Origin: Planctomycetaceae bacterium
GTDB lineage: Bacteria > Planctomycetota > Planctomycetia > Planctomycetales > Planctomycetaceae
DNA: 64,000 bases
Direction of reading: 5' to 3'
Assembly (NCBI GenBank): GCA_015485495.1
Contig: WFTL01000130.1
Location: forward strand, 43,901-107,900
The position numbers were made by a program, and so were the translations under genes. The notes beneath the pieces were generated by a model. That model saw only the letters and a program-made list of their open reading frames with translations, ran no database searches and was not told where the DNA came from. Below are positions 9,101 through 17,198 of the stretch, one piece after another; within the stretch, counting starts at the first letter, position 1, and every line of letters starts with the position of its first letter.

Positions 9101-10042
9101 TCACACGCCGACCGAACGGCGCTGGTGCGCTGCCTGAACGTGTTCCGCAATGAGATCGGCGATTCGATCGACATGAACCGGCGGCAGATCGTGCCCCATT
9201 CCGGGAATGATCTCCAGACGGGATTTCGGAATACAGACGGCCACATCCCGTCCCCCTTCCACCCGCACCAGCGGATCCGCATCACCGTGGATGACGAGCG
9301 TCGGCTGACGGATTTTCCGTGTCCAGCGCCGCAGATCGCCGGTTTCGATGATGGCGGCCAGCTGACGCTTCTGTCCGGCCGGATCATGAGAACGATCGAC
9401 AGCGGCCGTGATCAGGTGCCGCAGTTCCCGGTCCGACAGTCCACCGTGCTGAGTGCTGATCCGTGTCCAGATCTGCATGGCCGAATCGATGATCTGTTCC
9501 CGGGTGCGGGCCGGTCGCGGGCGAAACAGAAGCCGCGCCACATCTCGCCGCGGACCGCGAAGATGGCGACCGTTGGTGGAAGTCATCAGTGCCGTCAGAC
9601 TGATCACCCGTTCCGGCCGGGATGCGGTGAGAATCTGAGCGATCATACCGCCCATGGAAGCACCCACCACATGAGCCTGCGGAATGTCCAGAGCCGTCAG
9701 CAGGCTGTCGGCATCGTCCGCCAGATCCGGAAGTCCGTACGGAGCCAGCCCGCGGATTCCGATGCGGCGCAGAAGCGTCTGCAGCAGGGGGTGCGGAGCC
9801 CGCTGCCCCGTCATTTTCTGAGACAGTCCCACGTCTCGATTGTCGAACAAAACGGTCCGCAGCCCGGCCTCATTGAGTCGCCGGACCAGACGGGGAGGCC
9901 AGGCCGTCAGTTGAGACGCCAGGCCCATGATCATCAGCACCGGCGGTCCATCCGCCGGTCCGCTTTGTTCGTAGTACAGTTCTGTCCGTCCGGCAGTCGT
10001 CAGGGGCATGGAGCCGTCTCCGGGACCAGGACATCGCGACAT
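9101..10042 (-). CDS. Alpha/beta hydrolase
   Basis: A 313-residue alpha/beta-hydrolase. Visible elements are an oxyanion-hole region PVLMIMGLASQLTAWP, VLFDNRDVGLSQKM, the nucleophile elbow GASMGGMIAQ (Ser), the acid LVIHGDADPLV (Asp) and the catalytic His in PGMGHDLPP. The DNRDVGLS stretch is common in hydrolases annotated as pimeloyl-ACP esterase-like or aclacinomycin methylesterase-like enzymes. No signal peptide, so cytoplasmic. A second ATG at 10009 may be the true start, since the first eleven residues look unconserved. It follows a TlpA-like lipoprotein gene by 42 bp on the same strand and may be co-transcribed. Substrate unknown. Confidence 0.88.
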   Translation of the reverse strand: MSRCPGPGDGSMPLTTAGRTELYYEQSGPADGPPVLMIMGLASQLTAWPPRLVRRLNEAGLRTVLFDNRDVGLSQKMTGQRAPHPLLQTLLRRIGIRGLAPYGLPDLADDADSLLTALDIPQAHVVGASMGGMIAQILTASRPERVISLTALMTSTNGRHLRGPRRDVARLLFRPRPARTREQIIDSAMQIWTRISTQHGGLSDRELRHLITAAVDRSHDPAGQKRQLAAIIETGDLRRWTRKIRQPTLVIHGDADPLVRVEGGRDVAVCIPKSRLEIIPGMGHDLPPVHVDRIADLIAEHVQAAHQRRSVGV

Positions 10043-10084
10043 GCATTCCAGGACGTTCCGACACCGCTGCCTGTCCCGGAAACA

Positions 10085-10750
10085 TCAGTCCGGCGGGCGG
10101 CTGAGCAGATTCTGGACGAGTGGAATGATGTCGTCCTCATACGTAAAAGCTTCTTCTCGATCGCTGTCCGGGTCGTACAGAGAGGCATCGAATCGCTGCA
10201 CCAGACGGCCATCGGGACCGTACACGCAGACAGCCGGAATCGACGGAAGTTCCAGACGGCGGAACACCTCGTCTGCCGGCGTCACGCTCAGAATCACAGG
10301 ATAGCAGGCCTGAACTTTCTCCAGAACCGTCTCCACCCGATCTCGAAAGGATTCCGGAGGCCGTTCCCTGCTTCCGGTGTAGTCCACGTCGAACGCCAGG
10401 CAGGCGATGCGCTCGCTGTCGAGCTTCTGCAGTGTGGCCAGATGCGGCAGTTCACGCACACAGGGCAGACATGATGTGGACCAGATATCCACGACCACGA
10501 TGCGGCCGCGATTCGCTTCGACAAACGCGGTGACATCGTCCCAGGTCCCCATGGCCAGAGACGGTTCAGGAACCGCGGCCGGTTCCGATGAGTCATCTCG
10601 ATGGACATCTGCTGTTTCGTTCGGGCCTGCCGGGAGGGTCCGCCGGGACGCGGTCTCCTGATCCGCCGGCCCGCAGCCGGCAGCCGCAGCGCCCAGACCG
10701 GCCAGCAGAACCAGAACCATCCTCCACCTGTCAGAAACCTTCCTATGCAT
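10085..10750 (-). CDS. TlpA-like thioredoxin-fold lipoprotein
   Basis: A 221-residue protein with a lipoprotein signal (LLAGLGAAAAGC, lipobox AAGC), so it is anchored at the membrane after cleavage at Cys. The mature part is a TlpA/ResA thioredoxin fold: IVVVDIWSTSCLPCVRELPHL holds the redox pair C-L-P-C, and later SIPAVCVYGPDG corresponds to the cis-proline loop (S-I-P). Such proteins reduce or monitor disulphides outside the cytoplasm. An AGGA site lies five bases before the ATG. The 260 bases upstream are packed with hairpins and a small ORF (10766-11027), so leader control is possible. The alpha/beta hydrolase follows 42 bp downstream. Confidence 0.87.
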   Translation of the reverse strand: MHRKVSDRWRMVLVLLAGLGAAAAGCGPADQETASRRTLPAGPNETADVHRDDSSEPAAVPEPSLAMGTWDDVTAFVEANRGRIVVVDIWSTSCLPCVRELPHLATLQKLDSERIACLAFDVDYTGSRERPPESFRDRVETVLEKVQACYPVILSVTPADEVFRRLELPSIPAVCVYGPDGRLVQRFDASLYDPDSDREEAFTYEDDIIPLVQNLLSRPPD

Positions 10751-10765
10751 GTGTATCCTGGCCCT

Positions 10766-10838
10766 CCAGAACGGCCATTCTGGTCAGATCATTCGAAACG
10801 ATTCAGAACATGCGATCGGTCCGATTCACACCGGACCG
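10766..10838 (-). promoter_or_regulatory. Two hairpins in the leader upstream of the TlpA-like gene
   Basis: Two perfect inverted repeats lie between the structured RNA and the lipoprotein start: 10766-10771 with 10778-10783 (CCAGAA/TTCTGG, 6 bp, loop 6) and 10817-10823 with 10832-10838 (CGGTCCG/CGGACCG, 7 bp, loop 8). The first ends 15 bases before the ATG at 10750, so on the minus-strand transcript it abuts the ribosome-binding site. Seen directly; any regulatory role is inference. Confidence 0.4.
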
Positions 10839-10864
10839 CTGCAAACACGGGGCGACCGCATAAA

Positions 10865-11027
10865 GGACGGCTCAGGCCGGCAAAGACCGACCTGAGCCGC
10901 GGAATGTCGATCGAATGGTGATCCGATCGGAGATGGTGGCTGTCGGCGCGACAGCCCGCCGACTGTCACACAGCCCTGCCACCTCGAATGGTACTACAGG
11001 AATCGTTCACCGGATCACCTCCTTTCT
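10865..11027 (-). ncRNA. Candidate structured leader/small RNA with 16S rRNA 3'-end complement
   Basis: Read on the minus strand, it begins AGAAAGGAGGTGATCC (11027-11012), which is a 16-base perfect complement of the conserved 16S rRNA tail. Seven bases after AGGAGG comes GTG and a 14-codon ORF. Part of this site, GGTGATCCG (11019-11011), can pair over 9 bp with CGGATCACC at 10925-10917, a copy of the anti-Shine-Dalgarno sequence. Inside are GGTGGC/GCCACC (10935-40 with 10978-83) and two mutually exclusive hairpins: 10938-44/10950-56 (7 bp) and 10942-47/10958-63 (6 bp). It ends with a 13-bp stem with one mismatch (10868-80/10887-99, loop 6), followed by GTCCTTTAT, which is terminator-like. 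The 9-mer TCGAATGGT occurs twice on the plus strand (10911 and 10984). A transcribed RNA is inferred, not shown. Confidence 0.55.
10966..11010 (-). CDS. Possible 14-residue leader peptide with perfect Shine-Dalgarno
   Basis: A GTG-initiated 14-codon ORF (MNDSCSTIRGGRAV, then TGA) placed seven bases after AGGAGG inside a 16-base full complement to the 16S rRNA 3' end. It is too short for similarity to mean anything, and the peptide has no recognised family. It lies 216 bp upstream of the TlpA-like lipoprotein gene on the same strand, followed by alternative hairpins and a terminator-like stem, the layout of an attenuator leader peptide. At its end the reading GTG-TGA-C after AGGG resembles a +1 frameshift site; the +1 frame stays open for 31 more codons. 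Either could be chance. Confidence 0.4.
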   Translation of the reverse strand: MNDSCSTIRGGRAV

Positions 11028-11413
11028 GGACACAGGACCCCGTCCGAACGCTGGCAGCACAGTCGTTCTTTCGGGCGGATGAATGCCGGATGCGTACGTC
11101 CGGCCCTGATGCGCTGCATTGTCTGCTCAATCCCGGATCAGAACAAGCCGGAATTCCGCCCGGTGTCAGATCTCTGGATTCGCGTCGGCCGTTCCGGCTG
11201 CTCCTTTCTCGCTGCTGACAGCGTCTGGCACTCGAACACCGGACGCTGATGCCTGCCGGATAATGAGTCCCGTACGGAACCGGATGAAACCACGGTCCGG
11301 ATGGCCGGTCCGCAGGTTCCGGGTGCGGCAGACACCCGGTTCCGCCGCATTTTCATCACGGTCCGTTGTCGGCGCGGGCCGGTGAAGCGGGGGAAGCGGC
11401 CCGGGGTCCGCGC
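11028..11413. other. Intergenic stretch without recognised gene
   Basis: Between the structured RNA and the tRNA promoter I see no ORF with family features, no strong hairpin and no repeat. Short frames on both strands are rich in Arg, Pro and Ser and look like chance reading frames in GC-rich DNA. It should contain the minus-strand promoter of the structured RNA if that RNA is real, but no convincing -35/-10 pair is visible. Confidence 0.4.
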
Positions 11414-11442
11414 TTGAAAAGCCTTCTGTTCCCCACGATACT
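11414..11442 (+). promoter_or_regulatory. Putative sigma-70 promoter of tRNA-Val
   Basis: TTGAAA (11414-11419) and GATACT (11437-11442) are separated by 17 bases, a vegetative-type promoter with five of six and four of six consensus matches. The tRNA 5' end is 34 bases further on. Seen by eye only. Confidence 0.5.
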
Positions 11443-11476
11443 CCCGCCTCCGCGGCGATCTCCCGCAATGCCGAAC

Positions 11477-11550
11477 GGGCGATTAACTCAGTTGGCCAGA
11501 GTGCTTCCCTTACAAGGAAGAAGTCGGGGGTTCGAGTCCCTCATCGCCCA
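11477..11550 (+). tRNA. tRNA-Val (anticodon UAC)
   Basis: A full cloverleaf can be folded: acceptor GGGCGAT/ATCGCCC, D stem ACTC/GAGT, anticodon stem CTTCC/GGAAG around loop CTTACAA (anticodon TAC, decoding GUA/GUG), five-base variable loop AAGTC, and T stem GGGGG/CCCTC with loop TTCGAGT. The discriminator is A and the CCA end is not encoded. A T-rich run (TTGTTTTCCTTT) follows immediately and may end transcription. Confidence 0.96.
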
Positions 11551-11637
11551 TTGTTTTCCTTTGGCCGTCGGCGCCCGGCCCGCACTGCCATCGGTGATTC
11601 TGTTCATCCCGGGCCGGCTGTTCTTTCAGGACCGTCC

Positions 11638-12699
11638 ATGATGGCTGTCATGAAGCGGATCGTGCTGGCCGCACTGTTTTTTTGCGCGCTGGCTGTCGGC
11701 AGTCGGGCAGACGACCGTCCGGATCCCGTTCCGCTGATCTTCGATACGGACATCGGAAACGACTGCGACGACGTGCTGGCTCTGGGAATGATCCACGCGC
11801 TGCAGTCCCGCGGGGAATGCCGTCTGCTGGCGGTGACCATTACAAAGGATGAAGACCAGGCGGCCGCATTCACCGACTGTGTCAACACGTTCTACGGTCG
11901 AGGGAACATCCCCGTCGGTGTCTGCCGCAGCGGCATCACACCGCAGCCAGGCCGCTTTGTCGGTCTGGCCCGGAAACAGGACAACGGCCGTGATCGGTAC
12001 CCGCATGATCTTCGATCCGGACGCGATGCCCCGGATGCGGTGGCCCTGCTGAGGCGGACTCTGGCAGCACAGGAGGACGGCAGCGTGGTGATCGTCCAGG
12101 TCGGATTTTCCACCAACCTGGCCGGTCTTCTGGCGTCTCCGGCCGACCAGTCCAGCGATCTGGACGGGACGGCTCTTGTGAAACAGAAGGTCCGTCTGCT
12201 GTCGATCATGGCGGGCGCCTTTCAGCCGATTCCCGGGCCGGACGGACGCCCCGTCGAACATCTCGAATACAACGTGGTCCAGGATCTCCCTTCAGCGAAA
12301 CGCCTGGCCGACACGTGGCCCACGCCGATCGTCTGGAGCGGATACGAAATCGGCCTGGCTCTGCCGTATCCGCATCAGAGCATTCTGCACGACTACGATT
12401 ACGTGGACCATCATCCTCTGGCCGAAGCCTACACGGTTTATTCACCCCCGCCCCACAATCGGCCGACGTGGGACCTGACAGCCGTGCTTCACGCCGTCCG
12501 CCCCCGGCACCATTATTTCGATCTCAGTGCTCCCGGTCAGGTCACCGTGGAAGACAACGGGCGAACGGCGTTCCGGGAAACGGCCGGCGGCCGCGACCGT
12601 TTTCTCATTCTCACAGACGCTCAGAAAGCCCGCGTCCTGGAAGCTCTTGTGCTGCTGTCCAGTCAGCCGCCTGCGGCGACTGTTTCTGTCGATCCCTGA
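11638..12699 (+). CDS. Exported nucleoside hydrolase
   Basis: A 353-residue member of the inosine-uridine nucleoside N-ribohydrolase family, which splits nucleosides into base and ribose. The Ca2+-binding signature D-T-D-I-G-N-D-C-D-D is near residue 37. A signal peptide (MKRIVLAALFFCALAVGSRA-D) precedes it, so the enzyme acts outside the cytoplasm, unlike most bacterial homologues. Three ATG codons compete (11638, 11641, 11650); the first lies six bases after AGGA. Sixty-eight bases downstream starts ribokinase, then a ribose-type ABC importer, so it probably feeds ribose to that uptake system. It starts 87 bp after tRNA-Val. Exact nucleoside preference is unknown. Confidence 0.88.
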   Translation: MMAVMKRIVLAALFFCALAVGSRADDRPDPVPLIFDTDIGNDCDDVLALGMIHALQSRGECRLLAVTITKDEDQAAAFTDCVNTFYGRGNIPVGVCRSGITPQPGRFVGLARKQDNGRDRYPHDLRSGRDAPDAVALLRRTLAAQEDGSVVIVQVGFSTNLAGLLASPADQSSDLDGTALVKQKVRLLSIMAGAFQPIPGPDGRPVEHLEYNVVQDLPSAKRLADTWPTPIVWSGYEIGLALPYPHQSILHDYDYVDHHPLAEAYTVYSPPPHNRPTWDLTAVLHAVRPRHHYFDLSAPGQVTVEDNGRTAFRETAGGRDRFLILTDAQKARVLEALVLLSSQPPAATVSVDP

Positions 12700-12767
12700 C
12701 CGGCTGCCGGCGTTCCGGCTGCCCGCTTCTCCTCTCCGGCCTGTCCGGTTATTTCCATGCTGTTTCC

Positions 12768-13697
12768 ATGAGTGCTTCCTGTTCTCCGACCGTCGCGGTT
12801 GTCGGTTCCATCAACATGGATCTTGTGGTTCGCACGGGAACGCTGCCTCGTCCCGGCGAAACCTGCCTGGCGGAGGAATCTCAGGAGGTATGCGGGGGCA
12901 AGGGGGCCAACCAGGCTGTTGCCGCCGCGCGGGCCGGCGCGAAGGTGTCGATGATCGGCCGTGTGGGAGATGATTCCTTTTCGCAGCGTCTGATGGACAA
13001 CCTGTGTCGCGAACAGATCGACTGCGGCGCCGTTCAGACAACAGAGCACTGTGCCAGCGGGCTGGCTGTTGTGGCTGTCGAACATTCCGGACAGAATGCG
13101 ATTCTCGTTGTCCCGGGAGCCAACAGCCGCCTGACGGAAGACGACGTCCGCAGCGCGCAGTCGGTCATCCGTGCCGCCGACGTGCTCCTTGTTCAGCTCG
13201 AAATCCCGCTCCCGGCCGTTCACACGGCGATCCGCCTGGCCCGGCAGGCGGAGGTCCGAATCGTCTTCGACCCGGCTCCCGTGTCCACACAGCTTCCGGC
13301 AGATCTGTTCGATGTGGATGTCCTCTGCCCGAACGAATCAGAAGCCGCTGCCCTGTGCGGATTTTCGGTGGACTCCGACGAATCCGCCGGCAAAGCCGCT
13401 CAGACTCTGTACGATGCGGGAGCCCGTCGCGTGGTGATCACCCGCGGAAACCGCGGCACCGTGACCTTCGACGGCCGGAACATGGTTCAGGATGCAGCGT
13501 TCCCGGTGGACTCGGTCGACACGACGGCCGCCGGAGACGCATTCGCAGGTGCTCTGGCTGTGCGCTGGGCGGAAGGAGCCGACTTTCTCGACGCGGTCCG
13601 ATTCGCATCCGCGGCGGGTGCCTGTGCGGCGTCACGACCGGGAGCCCAGCCGGCGATGCCGCAGCGGACAGAGATCGATGCCCTTCTGAAAGGATGA
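12768..13697 (+). CDS. rbsK: Ribokinase (PfkB family)
   Basis: A 309-residue PfkB-family sugar kinase that would phosphorylate ribose at O5. Early motif VVGSINMDLVVR matches the ribokinase N-terminus; GGKGANQAVAAARAGA is PfkB signature 1, and DTTAAGDAFAGALAV near residue 248 is signature 2 with the catalytic Asp in AAGDAF. The start ATG 12768 fits the family; the frame is open far upstream but unconserved. The stop overlaps the start of the binding-protein gene by four bases. Context (nucleoside hydrolase, ribose importer) supports ribose as substrate over other sugars. Confidence 0.92.
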   Translation: MSASCSPTVAVVGSINMDLVVRTGTLPRPGETCLAEESQEVCGGKGANQAVAAARAGAKVSMIGRVGDDSFSQRLMDNLCREQIDCGAVQTTEHCASGLAVVAVEHSGQNAILVVPGANSRLTEDDVRSAQSVIRAADVLLVQLEIPLPAVHTAIRLARQAEVRIVFDPAPVSTQLPADLFDVDVLCPNESEAAALCGFSVDSDESAGKAAQTLYDAGARRVVITRGNRGTVTFDGRNMVQDAAFPVDSVDTTAAGDAFAGALAVRWAEGADFLDAVRFASAAGACAASRPGAQPAMPQRTEIDALLKG

Positions 13698-14689
13698 ACA
13701 TGCAACGCACGGGAATTCTGCCGGCGGCCGGTGTCCTTCTTCTTCCTCTGCTGTTTCTGCCAGGATGCCGCGACAGCAGCGAAACGGCATCCGTCTCTGA
13801 AAACCCGGCCGATTCATCGAACGGGCGGCCCCGCGTGGCGCTCATCATGAAATCTCTGGCCAACGAGTTCTTTTCGACGATGGCTGCAGGAGCAGAACAG
13901 CATCAGGCCGATCATGCCGATGAGTACGAACTGATCGTCAACGGCATCAAAGATGAACGCGATCTGGCCCGTCAGGTGGCCCTGGTGGAAGAAATGACGG
14001 CGGCCGGCGTCGATGCGATCGTCATTGCACCGGCCGATTCCAAAGCACTCGTGCCGGTCCTGCGGCGTGCCCGCCAGGCCGGCGTGATCGTCGTCAACAT
14101 CGACAATCGCCTGGATGCCGACGTTCTTCGGCAGGAAAACGTCCGGATTCCTTTTGTGGGGCCCGACAATCGGGCCGGAGCCCGGGCGGTGGGAGCCTGC
14201 GTGGCCGAACACCTGCAGCCGGGCGACCAGGTGGCCATTCTGGAAGGGATCCGCACGTCCGACAACGCCCGGCAGCGTCTTCTGGGATTTCAGGATGCCA
14301 TGCAGGCGGCCGGGATGGAAATCGTCGACAGTCAGTCGGCCGAGTGGGAAATGAGTCGGGCCAGCACGGTGGCTGCATCCATGCTCAGTGAACACCCCGA
14401 ACTGGCCGCTCTGCTGGCGGCCAACGACAGCATGGCTCTGGGAGCCCTGGCGGCGGTTCGCGCGGCCGGCCGATCCGGACAGATCCTGATTGCCGGGTTC
14501 GACAACATTTCCGCGGTGCGCAGCGCGATTCAGGAAGGCCGCATTCTGGCCACGGCCGACCAGCACGGCGATCAGCTCGCCGTGTTCGGCATCGAGGCGG
14601 CTTTGAAGATCCTGAAGAATCCGGATGAGATTCCGGACGATGTGGAGACTCCTGTCGATCTGATCACTGCGGAAACTGTTGCCCCGTGA
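13694..14689 (+). CDS. rbsB: Ribose-type ABC transporter substrate-binding lipoprotein
   Basis: A 331-residue periplasmic-binding-protein type 1 (RbsB-like). The signal peptide ends in a lipobox (LLFLPGC), so the protein is lipid-anchored instead of free. The core starts with RVALIMKSLANEFFSTMAAGA, followed by DAIVIAPADSKALVP, FVGPDNRAGARA and IAGFDNISAVRSAI, all typical ribose/galactose binding-protein stretches. Its ATG overlaps the ribokinase stop (ATGA) and its own stop overlaps the ATPase GTG start, so the four genes are translationally linked. Ligand is probably ribose or a related pentose. Confidence 0.92.
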   Translation: MNMQRTGILPAAGVLLLPLLFLPGCRDSSETASVSENPADSSNGRPRVALIMKSLANEFFSTMAAGAEQHQADHADEYELIVNGIKDERDLARQVALVEEMTAAGVDAIVIAPADSKALVPVLRRARQAGVIVVNIDNRLDADVLRQENVRIPFVGPDNRAGARAVGACVAEHLQPGDQVAILEGIRTSDNARQRLLGFQDAMQAAGMEIVDSQSAEWEMSRASTVAASMLSEHPELAALLAANDSMALGALAAVRAAGRSGQILIAGFDNISAVRSAIQEGRILATADQHGDQLAVFGIEAALKILKNPDEIPDDVETPVDLITAETVAP

Positions 14690-16242
14690 ATGAGCCGTCT
14701 GCCCTGCTGACCGGACGAGGACTCGCACGCTGCTATGGCCGCGTCCGTGCCCTGCAACATGTCGATCTGGACGTGAACGCCGGGCAGATTCATGCGCTGC
14801 TGGGGGCCAATGGAGCCGGAAAAAGCACACTTGTGCGGATCATTTCCGGACTCGACCGCCCGTCAGCCGGAACCATGCAGTTCCAGGGGAAGCTCTACGC
14901 TCCTGCAGACAAGCGAGCCGCCGAAGCGGCCGGCGTTCAGATCGTCCAGCAGGAACTGAACATCCTGCCGACGCTGTCCGTGGCGGAAAACCTCATGCTG
15001 GGCCGTTTTCCGGCCTGGGCGGGCGTTATTCGACCTCGCCGCCTCATGGAACTCAGCCGTCAGGCTCTGAACCGCGTCGGTCTGACCGATCTGGATCCGG
15101 CTACGATGGCGTCTGAGATCGGTGTGGGCCACCGGCAGCTGATTGAAATCGCGGCCGCACTGCAGCGCCGCTGCCGGCTGCTGATTCTGGACGAACCGAC
15201 GGCCGCTTTGAGTGCCGCCGAGGTTCGGCATCTGTTCGATCAGCTGCGCCGCCTGAAACAGCAGGGAACGGCAATCATCTACATCAGTCACCGTCTGGAT
15301 GAAATCCGCTCCCTGGCCGACCGCATCACCATCCTGAGAGACGGCCGGGATGTGGGCGTCTGGAATTCGGGACAGTTGTCTGATGCAGAACTGGTGCGCC
15401 GCATGACCGGAGAGGCGGAATCGGCGGCCGGCCGCCCGTTTGTTTCCTGGCGGCAGTCCCGCACGGCTCTGCGCATCAGCGGTCTGTCGTCCGGTCCCGT
15501 ACAGAATGTGTCGCTGACCGTAAACCGGGGAGAACGTCTGGGCATTGCCGGTCTTGTGGGATCCGGACGGACGGAACTGCTGCAGGCTCTGTTCGGCGCG
15601 GAGACCGCTTCGGCCGGGCGGGTTCAGGTTGAGGGACGCACATCGGACGCGCCGTTCGGGCATCCCGCCGAAGCGGCCGCGGCCGGGATGGGACTGGTTC
15701 CCGAAGACCGGCGGCACAGCGGGCTGCTGCTGAGCGAATCGATTCGGGCGAACATGACACTCAGTACGCTCCGGTCGTTCAGCTCATTCGGAATGGTACG
15801 TCGAACGGACGAAGCGGCCGCTGTAAAGAGGATGACAGTGCAGACAGACATCCGCTGCACCGACACCGAACAGCCCGTCCGGACGCTCAGCGGCGGCAAC
15901 CAGCAGAAGGTGGTGGTTGCCCGGTGGCTGCTGCGGAACAGCGATATTCTGCTGTTCGATGAACCGACACGGGGGATCGATGTGGCGGCCCGTCGCCGGA
16001 TTCATGACCTCATCGCCTCGCTGGCGCAGAACGGCTGCGCGATTCTCATGGTCAGCAGCGACACCGATGAACTGCTCGATCACTGCGACCGCATCGCCGT
16101 CCTGTCTGCCGGTCGGCTGGCAGCGGTGTTCGAACGCCCGAACTGGTCGCGGGAACAGATCATGCAGGCGGCCTTTTCCGAATACGGTGCCCGCACACGG
16201 CCCTCGGGCGACCTGTGTTCTGAAGGAGACCATTCCGAATGA
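14686..16242 (+). CDS. rbsA: Ribose-type ABC transporter ATPase, double cassette
   Basis: A 518-residue sugar-import ATPase with two fused nucleotide-binding domains, the RbsA/MglA layout. The first cassette has Walker A GANGAGKST (near residue 45), Q-loop VQQELNI and Walker B LLILDEPTAALS. The second has the divergent Walker A GLVGSGRTEL, signature LSGGNQQKVVVARWL and Walker B ILLFDEPTRGIDV. Degenerate Walker A in the second half is normal in this family. GTG start overlaps the preceding TGA; the stop overlaps the permease ATG. Confidence 0.95.
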   Translation: MNEPSALLTGRGLARCYGRVRALQHVDLDVNAGQIHALLGANGAGKSTLVRIISGLDRPSAGTMQFQGKLYAPADKRAAEAAGVQIVQQELNILPTLSVAENLMLGRFPAWAGVIRPRRLMELSRQALNRVGLTDLDPATMASEIGVGHRQLIEIAAALQRRCRLLILDEPTAALSAAEVRHLFDQLRRLKQQGTAIIYISHRLDEIRSLADRITILRDGRDVGVWNSGQLSDAELVRRMTGEAESAAGRPFVSWRQSRTALRISGLSSGPVQNVSLTVNRGERLGIAGLVGSGRTELLQALFGAETASAGRVQVEGRTSDAPFGHPAEAAAAGMGLVPEDRRHSGLLLSESIRANMTLSTLRSFSSFGMVRRTDEAAAVKRMTVQTDIRCTDTEQPVRTLSGGNQQKVVVARWLLRNSDILLFDEPTRGIDVAARRRIHDLIASLAQNGCAILMVSSDTDELLDHCDRIAVLSAGRLAAVFERPNWSREQIMQAAFSEYGARTRPSGDLCSEGDHSE

Positions 16243-17198
16243 CCGGACAGGCATGGAAACGCGCAGCCGTGCAGTACGGCGGTCTTCTGGGAGTCGTTGT
16301 CGTTCTGCTGCTGGTCTTCGGACTGACCAGCGACAATTTTCTGCGCCGCTCCACGATGATTTCGATCGCCAACCAGATTCCGGACCTGACGTTCATCGCC
16401 GTCGGAATGACACTGGTTCTGATCTGCGGCGGAATCGATCTGTCGGTGGGCTCTCAACTGGCCCTGGCATCGGCCGTTCTGGGAGTTCTCATGACGGATT
16501 TCCGGTGGCCGCTCTGGGCCGCCGTGCCCGTGAGTCTGTTTTCGGGGTCTCTGTGCGGACTGTGGAACGGAGTCGTGTCCGCCGCGTTCCGCATCCCGTC
16601 GTTCATCGTCACTCTGGGGATGCTGGAAATCGCCCGCGGCACCACCAAGGTTCTCACCGATTCGCAAAGTCTCTACCTGGGATCCTCAGTCGAATGGTTC
16701 GGCGTTCCGTTGTCCGGGATTCCCGTATCGCCCGCTTTTCTGCTGGCGGTCGGCACCGTGCTGGCCGGGCAGTTTCTGCTCACACAGACCGTCTTCGGCC
16801 GTTACTGCGTGGCGATCGGAACCAGTGAAGAAACAGTCCGTCTGTCGGGAATCCGATCGTGGCCGGTCCTGGTGAGCGTTTTCGTCATCAGCGGCATTCT
16901 GTGCGGCCTGGCCGGACTGGCTCAGACCGCTCGTCTGTCCACCGTCGATCCGAATGCTGCCGTGGGACTGGAACTGGCTGCCATTGCGGCGTGTGTGATC
17001 GGCGGCACCAGCCTGATGGGAGGACGCGGCAGTGTGATCGGATCGTTCTTCGGCGTCCTGATCATCGCCGTGCTGCAGACGGGCCTGGCCCATCTGGGCG
17101 TGTCGGACGCCAGCAAACAGATCATCACCGGCTGCGTGATCGTCGCCGCCGTCTTCCTGGATGCCCTCCGCACGCGTTTCCGCAGCAACGGAGCATAA
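16239..17198 (+). CDS. rbsC: Ribose-type ABC transporter permease
   Basis: A 319-residue, highly hydrophobic permease of the BPD_transp_2 (RbsC/MglC) family. The conserved TLVLICGGIDLSVGS stretch is near residue 65, and ACVIGGTSLMGGRGSVIGSFFG near residue 250 is the EAA-like loop of this family. Only one permease gene is present, so it would form a homodimer as in RbsC. It ends the operon; a near-perfect palindrome (GGAGCATAATGCTCC, 17190-17204) spans its stop codon, and the next gene is convergent. Confidence 0.94.
   Translation: MTGQAWKRAAVQYGGLLGVVVVLLLVFGLTSDNFLRRSTMISIANQIPDLTFIAVGMTLVLICGGIDLSVGSQLALASAVLGVLMTDFRWPLWAAVPVSLFSGSLCGLWNGVVSAAFRIPSFIVTLGMLEIARGTTKVLTDSQSLYLGSSVEWFGVPLSGIPVSPAFLLAVGTVLAGQFLLTQTVFGRYCVAIGTSEETVRLSGIRSWPVLVSVFVISGILCGLAGLAQTARLSTVDPNAAVGLELAAIAACVIGGTSLMGGRGSVIGSFFGVLIIAVLQTGLAHLGVSDASKQIITGCVIVAAVFLDALRTRFRSNGA

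Noticed and set aside
11012..11027. Fragment of a 16S rRNA gene (GGATCACCTCCTTTCT)
   Set aside because: Only the last 16 bases match the 16S tail. The sequence before it does not match helix 44/45 of 16S rRNA, so it is not an rRNA remnant; better explained as the complement in a structured minus-strand RNA.
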